DNA from: Anolis sagrei
Lineage: Eukaryota; Chordata; Lepidosauria; Squamata; Anolidae
NCBI RefSeq assembly: GCF_037176765.1
Contig: NC_090024.1
Location: 61,043,361 to 61,107,360 of the forward strand
Length of the DNA stretch: 64,000 bases
Direction of reading: 5' to 3'
Shown here: positions 18,085-33,000 of the stretch, piece by piece
Position numbering within the stretch: position 1 is the first letter of the stretch
How the letters are laid out: each line of letters opens with the position of its first letter
Notes under the pieces: generated by a model
What the model saw: the letters and a program-made list of their open reading frames with translations, nothing else
Database searches by the model: none
Told to the model about the DNA's origin: nothing
Made by a program: the position numbers and the translations under genes

Positions 18085-21000
18085 CTGAAAGAAAGATATT
18101 TGTATTTAACTACATTCCCATTTTAATTGGAATTCCATACTTTTAGCAAGTGTTATATTGTTACACAGTTCTTGTTCACCGCCCCATATATGCATGTTTT
18201 AACAGCACAGAAATATGGTCTCTGATTTGATATCACTGAAATAGCTGCATAATCACCTTAGTTATGCAGTGTTAAATAATGTCTCCCAAGGCTGTGGTCT
18301 TCTCTGTGTTGTTTAGTATATGAAAGTTAATTGTATCTTCAGAGCATGATAATAAAGCAGGCATGGGCAAACTTTGGCCCTCCAGGTGTTTTGGACTTCA
18401 ACTCCCACAATTCCTAACAGCCAGTACAGGCCCGTAGCCAGGATTTTGATTCGGGGGGGGGGGGGGGGCTGAGTCTGAGTGAAAGAGGGTCTACCCTAGC
18501 AAACCTTTTGTATCATTACCCCAATACGCCCATGCATATGGGATATATTGAGCATGGTGATCAGATCATGACATGAATAAACATAACAGTTTAAATAATG
18601 TACTAGTAAGGCCTTTTCGCGGACCATCATGAGAATTTCGGGGGGGGGGGGGGCTGAAGCCACTCAAGCCCCCTCCCCCCCCCCCCCCGGCTACATGCCT
18701 GAGCCAGTAGGCTGTTAGGAATTGTGGGAGCTGAAGCCCAAAACACCTGGAGGGCCAAGGTTTGCCCATGCCTGTACTAGAGCATTTCACACCTATATGG
18801 CAATGTGAACTTTACTAAGAGTCTTCCACTGGCTTTTCTTTAATATTAAAATATCACTGGATTTTTACTGTTTTGCTATGGTTTGGTATACTATCTCAAG
18901 CTTATTTTTGTTTTCTGCTTAATTATACTCTATAATGTGTTTTATTTTGAAGCATCATTCAAAATAGACTGCTGAAATATATAGGACAACAGTACCTGGG
19001 CTCTATGATGCCAATCTCACTTTTAGGGATATTTGCTTGTTTTCAAATTCAAGAGCAATATTCATGAAGAGACATTATATAAAGGTAAAAGTTTTCCCCT
19101 GACATTAAGTCAAGTCATGTCCAACTCTGGAGGTGTGTGTGTGTATGTGCTCATCTCCATTTCTAAGCTGAAGAGCTGGCATTGTCCTTAGATAACTCCA
19201 AGGTCATGTGGCCAGCATGGCTACATGGAGTGCCATTACCTTCCCACAGAAGTGATACCTATTGATCTAATCACATTTGCAACTGCTAGGTTGGTAGAAG
19301 CTGGGGCTAACAGTGGGAGCTCACCCCACTCCCTGGATTCAAACCGCTGACCTTTTGGTCAGCAAGTTTAGCAGCTCAGCAGTTGAATGCTGCACCACCA
19401 GGGACATTAGGAGACTAGTAAAAATACTCCAACTATGATGATGAAAAAGCATACCTGGGGTGGCATATAGGATGCATTCTTGATTACTACTGGATATTTG
19501 AAGTGTTCATGCAGATGATCCACATATTCACACATCCTGTATTAAAAATATATATAAAGTAAAACCTTGCAATCAGTTAAACCTTACATCTCTGTACAAA
19601 CTACACCTACTACAGTTTTTCAAGTATAAGCATAAAAAATTAGGGTTTTCAATGGATCTCACCCAAACTCATATCTAGAACATGCCCCTATTTATTTATG
19701 GTATATTTGTTACCTCCTTATCTTATTTTTCCAATTAAAAAAACAATTGAAACCACTTATATCAAATACAAAATACAAAAAAAGCAATAATAAAACAATT
19801 AAAATAAACATAGTACTAAAATAAGGACAGTATGAAACTGTATCCTTACACAGTTCCTAAAGCACTAATAGTAATTCCATCCATTAGTCTATCAAACTAA
19901 TATTTTAGTTTGATGCAGATATTCATATTCTGCAGATATTCATATTCTGAGAAGGTTCCTTCCTGAAGAGTTCCAAGAGCTGAATGTTTTAGTACTTTAA
20001 AGACAAAACTCAGAACTGGTGCAATAGTCAGATTTAGTTTTTAAAAATCAGAGCTAAGGTTATTTGAAAGAAAGGAATATAAATAAAGACAATAGTAATA
20101 GTAATAATAGCCATAGTGCAGTTCTCCAGATGTGCATTCAGTAGCCCCATTCTGCATAGGCAATGATGAGAGCACAGTCCAATAACATCTGGAGAGCCAC
20201 ACTTTGTTGAAACCTTCTCCAGAGAGTGTAACACAATAAACTAGAGAATTAAGACCAACCTGTTCTCAAGGCTGCCGGATATCGAAATGTAGTCAAATAT
20301 TATCAAGTGTTGTACCAACTCACAAAGGCCAACTCCTCCTGCATGAGGGCATACAGGGACTAGAAGAAAGAAATATAATTTTTTTGACGCAGCCAAAAAG
20401 AAAACTGTACTGCTCTCTACAAATAATTTGTAATGTCCTTCTAGGACAGTGATTCTCAACCTTCCTAATGCTGCGACCCCTTAATACAGTTCCTCATGTT
20501 GTGGTGACCCCCAACCATAAAATTATTTTCATTGCTACTTCATAATTGTAATTTTGCTACTATTATGAATCATAATGTAAATATCTGATATGCAGGATGT
20601 GTTTTTGTTCACTGGACCAAGTTCAGCACAAATACCAAATACATTTTGAATATGGATGGGGTTGGAGGGGGAATTGATTTTGTCATTTGAGAGTTGTAGT
20701 TGCTGGGATTTATAGTTCACCTACAATCAAAGAGCATTCTGAACTCCACCAGTGATGAAATTGAACCAATCTTGGCACACAGAATTCCCACGAGAAACAG
20801 AAAATACTGGAAGAGTTTGGCGGGCATTGACCTTGTCTTTCGGAGTTGTAGATCACCTACATCCACAGAACAGGAGGGGGGGTTTTGGTGGGAAGATTCG
20901 AAGAGAAGGACAAGCGGAGACATCTTCAGCCTTCTCTGCCAAAGGGGTTCCTAAGACCACCAGAAATGTGTGTTTTCTGATGGTCTTGGCAACCTATCTG

Positions 21001-24000
21001 AAACCCCCCCTTGCAGACCTCCCAGGGGGCCCAATCCCCAGGTTGGGAAACACTGTTCTAGAGTCTCTATTCCTCTTCCACCTTTTTTTCAAATGAATCA
21101 AATTCTGCTTTAGAAATATGGAGTCAGATCAAATAGGACAAAGTCTTAGAAGGCTTAGAGCTACAAAAAGTGTTTGAAAGAGCCTTACTTTGAAACTTCT
21201 TGGCCATCAGCAACACAGACAAGTTTTCATTGACACTTCCCAGTCTGCAGCTATCGATCTGGACATAACTCAAAGCCTGGGCCTGTAGAAGTTGCTTAAA
21301 CACCACCCTGTTATGGCACTGCAGAAAATGTAAATAAAAACTACTTAGCTCACGGTTCTGTAATGTTGTCAAATACTTATTAAAACAGCTAGAAATGGAA
21401 AACAATTGAACATCGTTTCCTTTTAAGAATAACATGCTAATAAGAGAGCTTTCTTATAATGGTAACAAAACCATTATACATCTCCTTAGTCAGGTCTTCA
21501 CATAACATGGGCAATGAAAACTGCCCATATTTAATAATGACGATTGGATAAAATCAATTAGTAACACAATCAACAAGTGTAGATGCCCATATTCATTCAT
21601 ACATGCATAGATGGAATTTGAGACATGCTAAAATTATTGTGGTTGTTTTTCAATGTTTTTGGACCCCCTTCCCTAAACATTTAAATAATTTAAAGGCAAG
21701 TTGACTTTTGGTTGTATTCTCTTAAAATATTATAAGTATTACAATAAACAAAATTCCCAAGTAAAACTTTGAATTTAATAATTTAAATTAGATTAGCTGA
21801 AAGTCCAATGAAAACTTAATTTAAGCAAGTTCTTTTCCTATTCATCTCAGCAAAGGGTTTACCACATTTTGGGAGTCAAATCAGAGGAAAGGAGGGCTAC
21901 TCTTCCTAAACTGATCTGGGGATATGGCAAAATTCTCCCCACTTCCTTTGAGAAGGGCAGAGGGTATGTTTTAGTAATTATAAGAAGCAAAAAGGAGTTA
22001 GTGTGCAACACAGCAGGCTGTCCATTGGCCAGTGGGGGACAGGTGGAGGTCCCAGAATTTACACCTGTTAATAAGCCAGTTAGAACATACCGTTTATACT
22101 CGGGTATAAGCCTAATTTTTCAGCTCTTTTTTTAGATTGAAAAAAGCCCCCCTTGGCTTATATTTGAGTCAATGTTATTTATTATTTTGCATTATTATTA
22201 TTATTATTATTACATTTATTATTTTACTCTATTTTATTATTACATTTATTATTTTACTCTATTATTAGTAGTAGTACATTTATTATTTTGCTCTATTTAT
22301 TATTAATATTACATTTTATATTTTACTCTTATTATTTTTATTACATGTATTATATTACTCTTTTATTATTATTGGAAGGATACATAAGCACATTTACATT
22401 GAAGAAGGTTAGAATAATGGTTTAATCAGAGTTGGACAGTCTTATCTTAAATTTTTATGTAAATATTCAAAAACATTTAACCTACTGATGCTTCAATGAA
22501 TGTAATTTTATTGGTATCTATTTTTATTTTGAAATTTACCAGTAATTGCTGCATTTCCCATCCATGGTTTACACTCAAGTCAAAACGTTTTCCCATTTTT
22601 TTCTGGTAAAATTAGGTGCCTCGGCTTATATTCAGGTTGGGTTATCCTTGAGTATATACGGTAACTTTCCAACTTTGGTTCAATATTAGAATGTGTTTGG
22701 GGGGCAGGGGATGCATTCTGCCTCAAAGTTTCAATGGAATGAGTTCCAAAACACACAACGAAGATAAATAGCTGAAACAGACTCACTTGTTCTCCAGTTG
22801 CCACGCCAATCCCTAGTAATGCTAAAGCCTAAAAACAAAGCCAACATATGACATGACATAAACTCAATTGTTTTGCTAAAACAGCTATTCATAAGGAAAA
22901 GCAACACTTTTATAGAACAATGGTTGTTCCATATTGTACATTTCGGAAAAGGCTGAAATAAGCTAATGCAACTGTAAGTGCTTGTAAAGCAGTAATTCCT
23001 TGGTGTTGGCTTTATTTTAATAATAATTAGTTGTGAAGAATTACATAAGAGGGTGTGTGTGACCGTAAGGAATATACTTGGACCATTAACTTGATATGGT
23101 TATGCATACAAGTCCCACTGGAATGAAAGAGGCCTAAATATCCCTAACTTTATGTTGGCTGTTGGCCATAACGTCCAAGTGAGACCGCTGATGCTCTAAT
23201 ATGTTTTGCTCACACATCTTTGGCTAGTATTATATTTCTCATACAATTGGAACTTTAATCCAAATGCATTAAGAAGTGCATGAATCACATTTATTTTAGG
23301 ACCCCTCTTGGCTCGCATGCACATGTAAGTATGTATCTTTAAGCTTTTTTATTACAGCCTTCAGAAATGTGTTACTCATTTAACTTTAATGGAATACAGT
23401 CTACATGTACGACAGACTCGTGTAGCCAACATATTTTAATGACTTTTGACAATTGTTTCAGCCTGAACTTTTTAGTGTTCTAAGGAGAAACCCGAGTCAA
23501 TAAATCTCCATAGTTCTCTGGTGGATAACAATTCTGTCATTTAATTGCGATGGAAAACACCTCCTCTGACCTTAGAAATTGTTGCATGCCCAAGAATATC
23601 ATCAGGGGAAGTTGGTTCCTCAATCCAGAGCGGCTTGAATTCAGCTAGTTTGGTGACCCATTCTATGGCTTCTTTCACTTCCCATCTTTGGTTGGCATCC
23701 AGCATCTAAGAATAGTTATACGCTAAATTTACTCCCTTATGCTATTGAACTAATTCTTTTAACAATCATAATGTTGATTTGAGATGGATATAAAGAAATG
23801 AAAACTTGAGCCAAACTTTTCTTTATGGCATAGCCTAGATTCCCACTGCAAAATGTTAAAACAGCCCAAATGATATAATGCCTGCTGGCTAACCGTTTCT
23901 AAAATCCAATAAAGTAAGGCAAAATGAGCAACTTAAAGACCCAGAAGTTCACTTTTAAGTAATAAGGCCCTTTTGAACTAAGGCTAGCATGCTGAATTAA

Positions 24001-27000
24001 TTGTGCGATCCTATGCATATTTACTTAAGAGTAAGAGCCACTAAACTTAACCTACCTCCACGTAAATGTTTATAATATTGGATTTTATACAGAAATATAA
24101 TTGTTTGATTTGGAGTTGCACTAATTTTGCAATTACCCATAAAACACCACCCATCACTTTAAAAATATATATATAAAAATTAAGCAAACCTTAATTTTGT
24201 CATTTTATATAAGAGATGCCATTTTACTATGATATGTATGTAATGGGACTTGAACAGCTCTGGATTCAGGGATCCAGAAACCAAATCCTAGTGGATACCA
24301 TGAGCCCATTGTGCTAAGGACTATATCTAAATACAGTATATTCTGGCATATAAGACTACTTTTTAACCCAAGAAAATCTTCTCAAAAGTCAGGGGTCGTC
24401 TTATACACGGGTGTAGTCTTATGCATGGGAGTATTCTTAACTCTATATTTTAACTGGAAAAGTTGGGGGTCGTCTTATACGCCCAGTCGCCTTATATGCC
24501 GGAATATACGGTAATTCTTTTAAAAATAGAATAAAAAATTGCTTGGCTAAATGCAACTTATATAACCCAGGTAACAATATAAATAATTTGTAGGATGTGA
24601 TATTATCCTTTCTGAGGGTGGTGGTATCCATGTGACATTAATATATTAAGTTTAGTAAATGTTCATGTTTTTTCCGGGAACACACAGTATTGCAAGGCAT
24701 TAATATAGTAAAATATATTTAAGTTGTGTTTTGTAAATGATGCATTTATAAACCTATATATATATATAAACACACACATATCTCACAATAATGATATAAT
24801 TGGGAAAAGTAATAGTAATAAAAAGTGATACTCTGAAACTAAAGACGCTTTTACACCTCTGTGTAAATTCTACACCAAAAGTAATGACTGTCTGTTTTCA
24901 GATGTGACCATTTTGATTATCCACATGAGCCACAATGATGGATAGCTTTCATAAATGGCCTATCCGCATAATTGTTAAAATATGGAAAAATATTTTCCAA
25001 TATCAAGCACAAAAGAAATCATTATAGAGCTTAATAGGTGTTATTAATATATAATGACCATATTCAGTACCATCTACTTCTTCTTTTCACTTTTTTACTT
25101 GATCAAATACTTGAAAATAACCTTTTCAATATTTTATGCCAATAATAGCATAATTTCTTAATTAAAATGTTTTAGATATAACTCAAATGCATCTATATAC
25201 CAGTATGTTTTCAGGACCAATCATTTCTCGAATAAGTCTGCATCTCCGAATGTCATCTTGGAGATCCGCTCCAACTTTGACTTTAAACCTATAAGCACAT
25301 TTAATATGCAGGTCACTTTTCAACAAAACACAGTTTCTAACATGTTGCTCAGAATTATAAGAAGGCGATATAGGATCACTCATTTCTTTTATCATTAAAT
25401 TACATCCTATGTAACAATGATATATGATAATGAGATTGAAAGGTGTGCAAACCGGGTTGCTGTGAGTTTTCCAGGCTGTATGGCCATGTTCCAGAAGCAT
25501 TCTCTCACGATGTTTCACCCACATCTATGGCAAGCATCCTCAGAGGTTGAGGGATCTGCAGGAAACTAAGCAACTGAGGTTTATATATCTGTGGAAGGTC
25601 CAGGGTAGGAGAAAGAACTCTTGTCTGCTTGAGGCACATGTGAATGTTGCCACTGGCCACCTTGATTAGCATTTCACAGATATATAAACTTCACTTGTGG
25701 GCAAAACGTCAGGAGAGAATGCTTCTGGAACATGGCCATACAGCCTGGAAAACTCACAGCAACCCAGTGATTCTGGCCATGAAAGCCATCAACAACACAA
25801 TGTGCAAATTTTTTCTGGGATCAATTAATAATGGATTTGCCTAAAATGTTGGCTTACTTCAGATAATGGTAAAGCTAATTGATTTTAACTCTGACTACAT
25901 TTCGGAACCTGTTGCGAGCGTAGAGGTGTTCCATTCCTACAAGTCCCATCTGAACAGGAACACAACACATTGTGAAAATGCTCCTATCCTCATCAACAAA
26001 CACTCTGTATTTTCCACAAATTATCTGATATGGTTAGTAAGCACCACAGTGACAACACTAAATATAGGATGCTGAAACAACAGTCCATCTACTGGATGCC
26101 TCTGTCCCATAGATTTGATTGAGATATGGGGTTGGTGTTGAAATTCGCAGTGAGAATTGCTAGAGTTGGGAACTGATCCTAAATCTCTGAAACTCTTGAT
26201 CGAAGCTGGCTACAATTTATGCTCCAAACTGCAATTCTGAATCTCATCTACTTTTTTGTCTGATATGGGAGAACAGGTCAAGTGAAATGTCACACATTGC
26301 GGCTCAACAGGGCCTTAACATGAATAATTTTGTTCAAGGATGGACTATAATACGTGTACTGCATACACTTTCTTCCTCAATCAGGTCATTCACACACTAC
26401 CGAGGATAAAACATGCACCCATCATCTCAAGGCCTTATACACACATGCTGAGTATGTGAAAAAGAATTAACAATGTTAATTTTCCTAAAGTCTTAGGAAC
26501 TCAGCATACATTTGATCACCTGCACTAAGCGAGTAAAGCCGTCAGAACTGTTTGGCATATAATATAGTATTTGTACAATGCAATTTAGAGGCAAAGTAAT
26601 AGCTTCTGGTAGGAAAAAAACATCCTTCCTCGCAAATCTTCCTCGCAAACCAGATATTCCTATTGCCTCTTACAGTATTAAGGAAAGATTGTGCCGTACC
26701 TAGTCCATCCATCCTTCAGAGCTTCAGTGCAGAGCTGCCAAGAAAATTACAGTAGTTATACAAACATACAGCAAGTATAAACTATCTGTACAGTGGAGCT
26801 GCAGTGGCGCAATCGATTAAACCCTTGTGGCAGGCTGAACAGCTGACCTGAAGGTTCAAATCTGTGAGACAGGGTAAGAGACTTGTCTGTCAGCTCCAGC
26901 TTCTCGTGTGGGGACATGAGAGAAGCCTCCCACAGGATGGCTTCAGGGGTCCCCTGAGCAACTTCATTGCAGACCACCATTTTTTTCACACAAGACGCAA

Positions 27001-30000
27001 CTTGCAGTTTCTTAAGTTGCTTCTGATGCAATAAAAAATAACCTATCCTTACAACGATTTCAGTAGCTTACTGCCTTCCTCCTACCAACCCCAGTACTCT
27101 CCAGAAGTTTGACCTACATCTCTCAGAAGCCTGTCAGCAAGGTCAATGTCAAAGATGGAAGGCATTATTAAAACACCCAAAAAACACAAAGTTGGGAAAA
27201 GTTGCTTAAATTAATGTGATCTGTTAAACTTTAAAACATCTTTTGTTACATACAACACATACCCCCATAGCTATAGATTCAGTTGCTGTAGTTTAGATAA
27301 GAAATTACTGTAGCCGTAGCTTAGATAAGAAAGGAAAGAGAGGAAATGATGCATGACAATCCCTACATAAGGATGGGCTCCTTCTGAAGATCAGCACATC
27401 ACAAAGAAGATTGGCACATAGATCACAGAAGCAGTACTCACAATATAAGGTTAAGGTTTCCCCTGACATTAAGTCTAGTTGTGTTGGTCTCTAGAGGGTG
27501 GTCCTCATCTCCATTTCTAAGCCGAAGAGATGCCACTGTCCATAGATGCCTCCAAGGTCATGTGGCCGGCATGACTGCATGGAGCATCGTTACCTTCCTG
27601 CAGAAGCTGTACCTATTGATCTACGCACATTTGCATGTTTTTGAACTGCTAGGTTGGCAGAAGCTGGGGCTAACAGCCTGCTGTTTCGGTCAGCAAGTTC
27701 AGCGATTTAACCCACTGTGCCACAAGGAGGCCCATATATAGAGAGAGGTTTAAATGCCTAGTACAGAAAGCCACAGAACTCTTACACTTTTCCACCCATC
27801 TTATATCACATGTTACAGCATGAAAAGTTACTTTTTTGGATTGCAATTCTTAGAATCTTTCAGATTTCACTACCACCAGATTGGGGCTGTAGCTCCTCCA
27901 AAACAACATTTTGAACGCTGCAACATCCATGGCTGTATTTGAACCAATTTCAACACTGGCATCAGCTCATATGCATACAAAAAATAGGCAGTACAGGAGA
28001 GATTGTTTTCAAAACGGAGCTAGCTTTTAAAATGTCATTTGTATTGCTAGCCATTTATGCTAAGTGATTTACATCTGTCTAAGTGTGAAGGGTATGGATG
28101 AGCCAAACCTGTTTTAGTTGCTGGTCTGGATAGCCAAGCCAGGCACACGATGTGGTGTAAGCTGGGTAACCATATTTTAACATTTGTTCTTCTACAAAGA
28201 TACAGAATGTCACTGGCAGTTACATGCAATTATTTGTAAATGACTTACTACCCAAGGAAAATATGCCCACATTACCCATATAAATAGCACATTAAATCAA
28301 TTTGGGACTCCCACAGGCCAATTTATCACTGCTTCCCCAATAATTCTGTGTCACCACTTTCCCAGTTCCAGTTTCTAATGAACTCCCCGGGTTGCAGAGT
28401 AATAATCAAAGAACTCTACTAGGAAGAGTTTTGTTCCTTACCTCTTTCTTTTTTCCCCACTAGACCCTTTTGGAGTATTGCTAATAGCATGGAAAAGAAA
28501 ACATAAAATGTTAAGTTGGAATGCAAACTGACTTCTTTTTTCATTTATACAAAGAGCTATCTGATAAAGCCAAATTAGAATACATGTCATTTACAAAAGT
28601 GAGTGGGACTGCTGTCCTTCGGCCAGGATCCTGTTGAGGGAGTCTATTACAGTAGCCATTCATTATGCTAACCATTACACTCTCTTTGTACTCATGGAGG
28701 CAGGAAGCATCAGAGACAATGGCAGGACACAACTACTGTCAGCACCATGCTGCTGGTTTCCTAAATGATTGGCTTCTGGCTGGGTCTACCAAGCCAAGGC
28801 AATATGGGAAAAATGGTCTGGATAACTGCCTTTGCTATGAGAAAGCTGACTGTCCAATTGGCTCCCACATTGATCTGGCTCCATTAACGTCTCGAAGCTA
28901 GTGTTTTAAGAAACAGATGGCACAGAACTGACAGGCTCTTCCTTGTCATATCAGTGTTATAGCTACTGCTTTTCCCTTTCCCCATATTACTGTGGCTTCA
29001 TTTGGAAGAGAAAGACTATCAGCAGAACATGTATGATATTTGACACTACACAAGAAACTATAACGACTATATCCTGCAGTCTCTGTGTGGTTACTAGGTT
29101 AAACATCAGCGTAGTAATGAGTTCATTAGTTGACTGTACCATTACTTTTCATCATCAGCCTATTCTTGTTGGAAATAGCAACCTTCCAAGCCTCCACTAA
29201 CTGTTTGTTAATGTACATACAATTGTTAGCCTGCATTCTATGTGTATGTTGATTTGCAAGTTTGACTTCCTCTTTGATGTGGGAGGAGTTATAGATGTGA
29301 TTGTACTGAGCACGTGCAAACTCAGTATTCCTTTTTGTGTTCAGTTTGCTTTTGGACTTCAATGAGAGAGATGTATGTTTATGGACTTCAATGAGATAAG
29401 TTTGGTTTTGTCCACCTCTTTGGAGGTGGATGTGTGTGCTCATGGACTTGAGTGAGTACAGATATGCTTAAAGACATTTTCAAGACTATGTGCATGTATG
29501 GCGAATATGAACCTACAAATGTTTGTTAGTAAACCAGATACGTTATTTTCCAAAGAAGACTACTTTGTTTTGTCTCTTGAGTGCATGTCTTAGATAAGAG
29601 GTTTTAAGGGAGTGTATATATTTTTGGGGCAACTGCAAATTCTACTTCAAACAACCACCCTCTGCTAAGCAGATATATTTTTGTAGTGGCCTGTCTTTAT
29701 CCTTGGCCATTTAAAGGCATGGTTCCTCAGATTAACAGCTGAGCTATCTGTGGTGCTATTACATTAATTCTTTATGAATATTACTTGTCTTAAGGTGTGG
29801 CTTCTAACAAGGTCACACCATTCTTAACTAGCGGTTGTCAAGTGGTCTCTATGTTCATAGAGATTCACATTTTGCCAAACGGATGTGACATCATTTTTGC
29901 TGTTGGAATGAGGTTATGGTGCACTGGAATTTCCAATAGATTATGGACTTTCCAATAATTCTTCCTTCCCATTTGCAATACAGAGATAGTGCTATTCCAA

Positions 30001-33000
30001 AGGACTCTTGAAAGTATCAAATGCATAACATTTGATACTACACAAGTAACTATAGAGACTGTACCCTGCAGTCTCTATGTGGTTACCAGGTTAAACATCA
30101 GCATAGTCATGGGTTCATTGGTTGGATGTCGATATGCCATTATTTTTCATCATCAGCCTATTCTTCCTTCCCATTTGCAATAAAGAGATCATGCTATTCT
30201 GCAGGACTCTTGAAAAGTTCACAGAGATAATGCAAGTAAAGTACATGAAACAAAGAGGGGAAGAAGTCTACAAACACTGGCTAAGTACCCTTGCCTTGAA
30301 GAGAAATGGCATACTATAGTCAGGGAGTTACACCAAGGAGTTACCACCTTTCCAACTACACTTGGGGGGGGGGGGGGACACAAGACAGCGCCTCAGAGAG
30401 AAGTTATTCCAACCAAGAAAAAGACATTCAATGCAGTCTTTTGGACTGTAAAAGTAACTTACTATAAGCTTCCTCTTCTGTCAGTGCATCAGTAATATAT
30501 CTGAAATCTATGCAAGATAACAGCTGTTTGGGATCCTGATAATGAGGAGAACAAAAAGAAAAGAGTCAAATGACTGTATAATCTCTATAGTTGGAAAAAT
30601 TGCCATCAACTGTCAAGGAGACTCTAAGGGTTAACTGGACCATCTCCCAAAATGTACTTTAATTATTGTTAACTTGCATTGCATTGTTTTTGCAATGTTT
30701 TTGCTCTTTGAGGGAACATGATTATAGTTTCTGTTTGGCATCTTTGGTGCCTGTGCGCATGTGGTGCTTTTTGTCACGGCCTTGGGCCTATACAATAAAC
30801 TATTTTGATTGTAGAATCTGAAATGCAAGAGATGGTTAACATTTTCATCATGGTCCAGAAGTGAAGCCCTAAGAACAGAAACTCGTTTATATGAATGTGG
30901 GTCTTTTTTGGAGATGAGAACAATAGCAACAACAAAACCTTTATTATTACGTTGTGGGGAGAGGTGAAGTGGCCCAGGTGGGAGGGGAAGGGACGGCATT
31001 GTGAATTAGCATATTTTAAAAAGAAACCTAGAATAGCTTGGTACTGCTTTGTGCCTCCCCAAGACTCAAATGGGGCAAGCTTAGTCTCCCACTTCTTATG
31101 TACTTCAAGATGGACTTCTAAATTAATAGCCTGATACAACAAATACCAATATATGGATTGTATATCTTTAAATCCCTAGAAGGAGGTGAGAAAAATGTGG
31201 CTCTTCAGCAATGAGACTGGATCTACACTGTCATATAATGAAGTTTCAGAATGCAGATTAATTGCATTGATCTGAATTATGTAGCAGTGTAGATTCATTT
31301 AATCCAGTTCAATGCAGCTAATCTGCATTCCGAAACTGCATTATATCACAGTGTACATCCTGCCTATATCAAAAAAGCAGATCTTTTTTAAAATGCAAAA
31401 ATTGAAATATTTACTTATATTTTCTTGCATACTACCTTAAAACAGCAAGCGTTATGCTGTGTGCACAATGGTGGCTTCCCACTTTAACTATGACACTCAT
31501 GACATTTCTGTCTTACTGTACTTTTCAAAAGAAAATTGTTAAGCATAGCCGTATAAAGGTCAACTCACATCTGGGGCTGTGTTTATTTATGGACCATTGT
31601 TTACAGCAGAAACAGTTCTGCTAAGCAGTCCAGGAAGCAAAGTAACTGCAAGCAAACTGTAATCCACAAGGCTTTGAAGACCTTTTGTTTTGGTTTATCT
31701 CCATAAATTAGATCTGAATTCAGAATCGCAGCTCTATGCCATTGTTTCTGTCTTAGCATAAACATGGATACATTAGCATGAATACAGCTCTTCTTACCAT
31801 ATCAACCAGTAGCTTCCAGAGGGGCTTTAAAGTGAAGAAAAAAGGGAGGTCAGAAGAACTGAAACTTGAGAAGTAGATGTTAGAAATTCAAACATATAAA
31901 AGCAGTTGTTAAAGTAAACATATAGATTTTGCGTTTAATCACTTATACTCTCTTTCCTGTTTTTGTATATGTTGTTGTTTATTTGTTTATTTTTTCATTT
32001 TTTATAGCAATGGTATCCATCTAAACACAGAAACCTTCCTTCTTTATATACATCCATAAACCATTACATTTTACCCCCTTTCCCCCCCTCCCTCCAGCTT
32101 TGCAAAGCATTTTTTAGTGCAGCCAGTCCAGGAGTCTGCCCATTTTCTCCTTTATCTGATCATTAGCATTTCACATATATTAACCAGTTCTCTTTGATTC
32201 TTTGTATTTTTATAATCCATGGATTATCTTGTTGTATTAATTCCATAATATCCTATTGTACTTGTTTATAAATGTATTCATTCCATCTGTCCACTGTCCA
32301 TTTTTTTATCCTTCCATCCCAATGCTATTATAGCATGAGCAGCTTTAACCATTGCCATCAAAGTTTGTTGGTCTTCTTTCTTCAGTGTTTGTAAAGCCAT
32401 TGTTCCAATATCCAACAGTCCAGGCCCAATGTATACATTTATCTTGAACAACCCATTTATTTGTTCTAGTACCTTCTTCCAAAATATCCTCACATTCCCA
32501 CCACATATGTGTAAACCATCCTTTCCCCTTTTTACAATGCCAACAATTTGAGCTGGAGCCTTTTATCATATATGCTAACTGAGCTGGGGTTCTGTGCCAT
32601 TTTTTACAAATATATTTTTACTAATTCTTGAAACTTGTCCACTTTACTGGTGCTTATCCCTTTTATTATCTTTTCCACCCTTTCCTCTGACAATGTCATT
32701 TCCTTACTCCATTTTCTAAGCATCATTCCTATTGCTTCCACTATCATTTTGTATAATACTTCCACCCTCAGCTCCTTCAAGGTCAAGCCAGTCACTTCAA
32801 GGATAACATCCATCCATCTTCCTTTTTCCTTCTATTTTCCCCAGCATCATTGTCTTCTCCAAGCTTTCCTGTCTTTTCATTATGTGACCAAAATACTTCA
32901 TCTTTGCCTCTAATAGCCTTTCCTCCGATGAGAAGTCGAGCTTTATTTGCTGGAGTGTGGACTGATTTGATCTTCTTGCAATCCAAGGCACTCTCAGAAT

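Larger units (their letters stand above)
28500..30460. other. ENOSF1 intron 6, no recognised gene; duplicated segment
   Basis: Mostly unique-looking AT-rich sequence. It contains a roughly 140-bp segment duplicated at 29031-29168 and 30018-30165, and a poly-G run at about 30365. Small open frames here show no domain I recognise. Confidence 0.6.
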
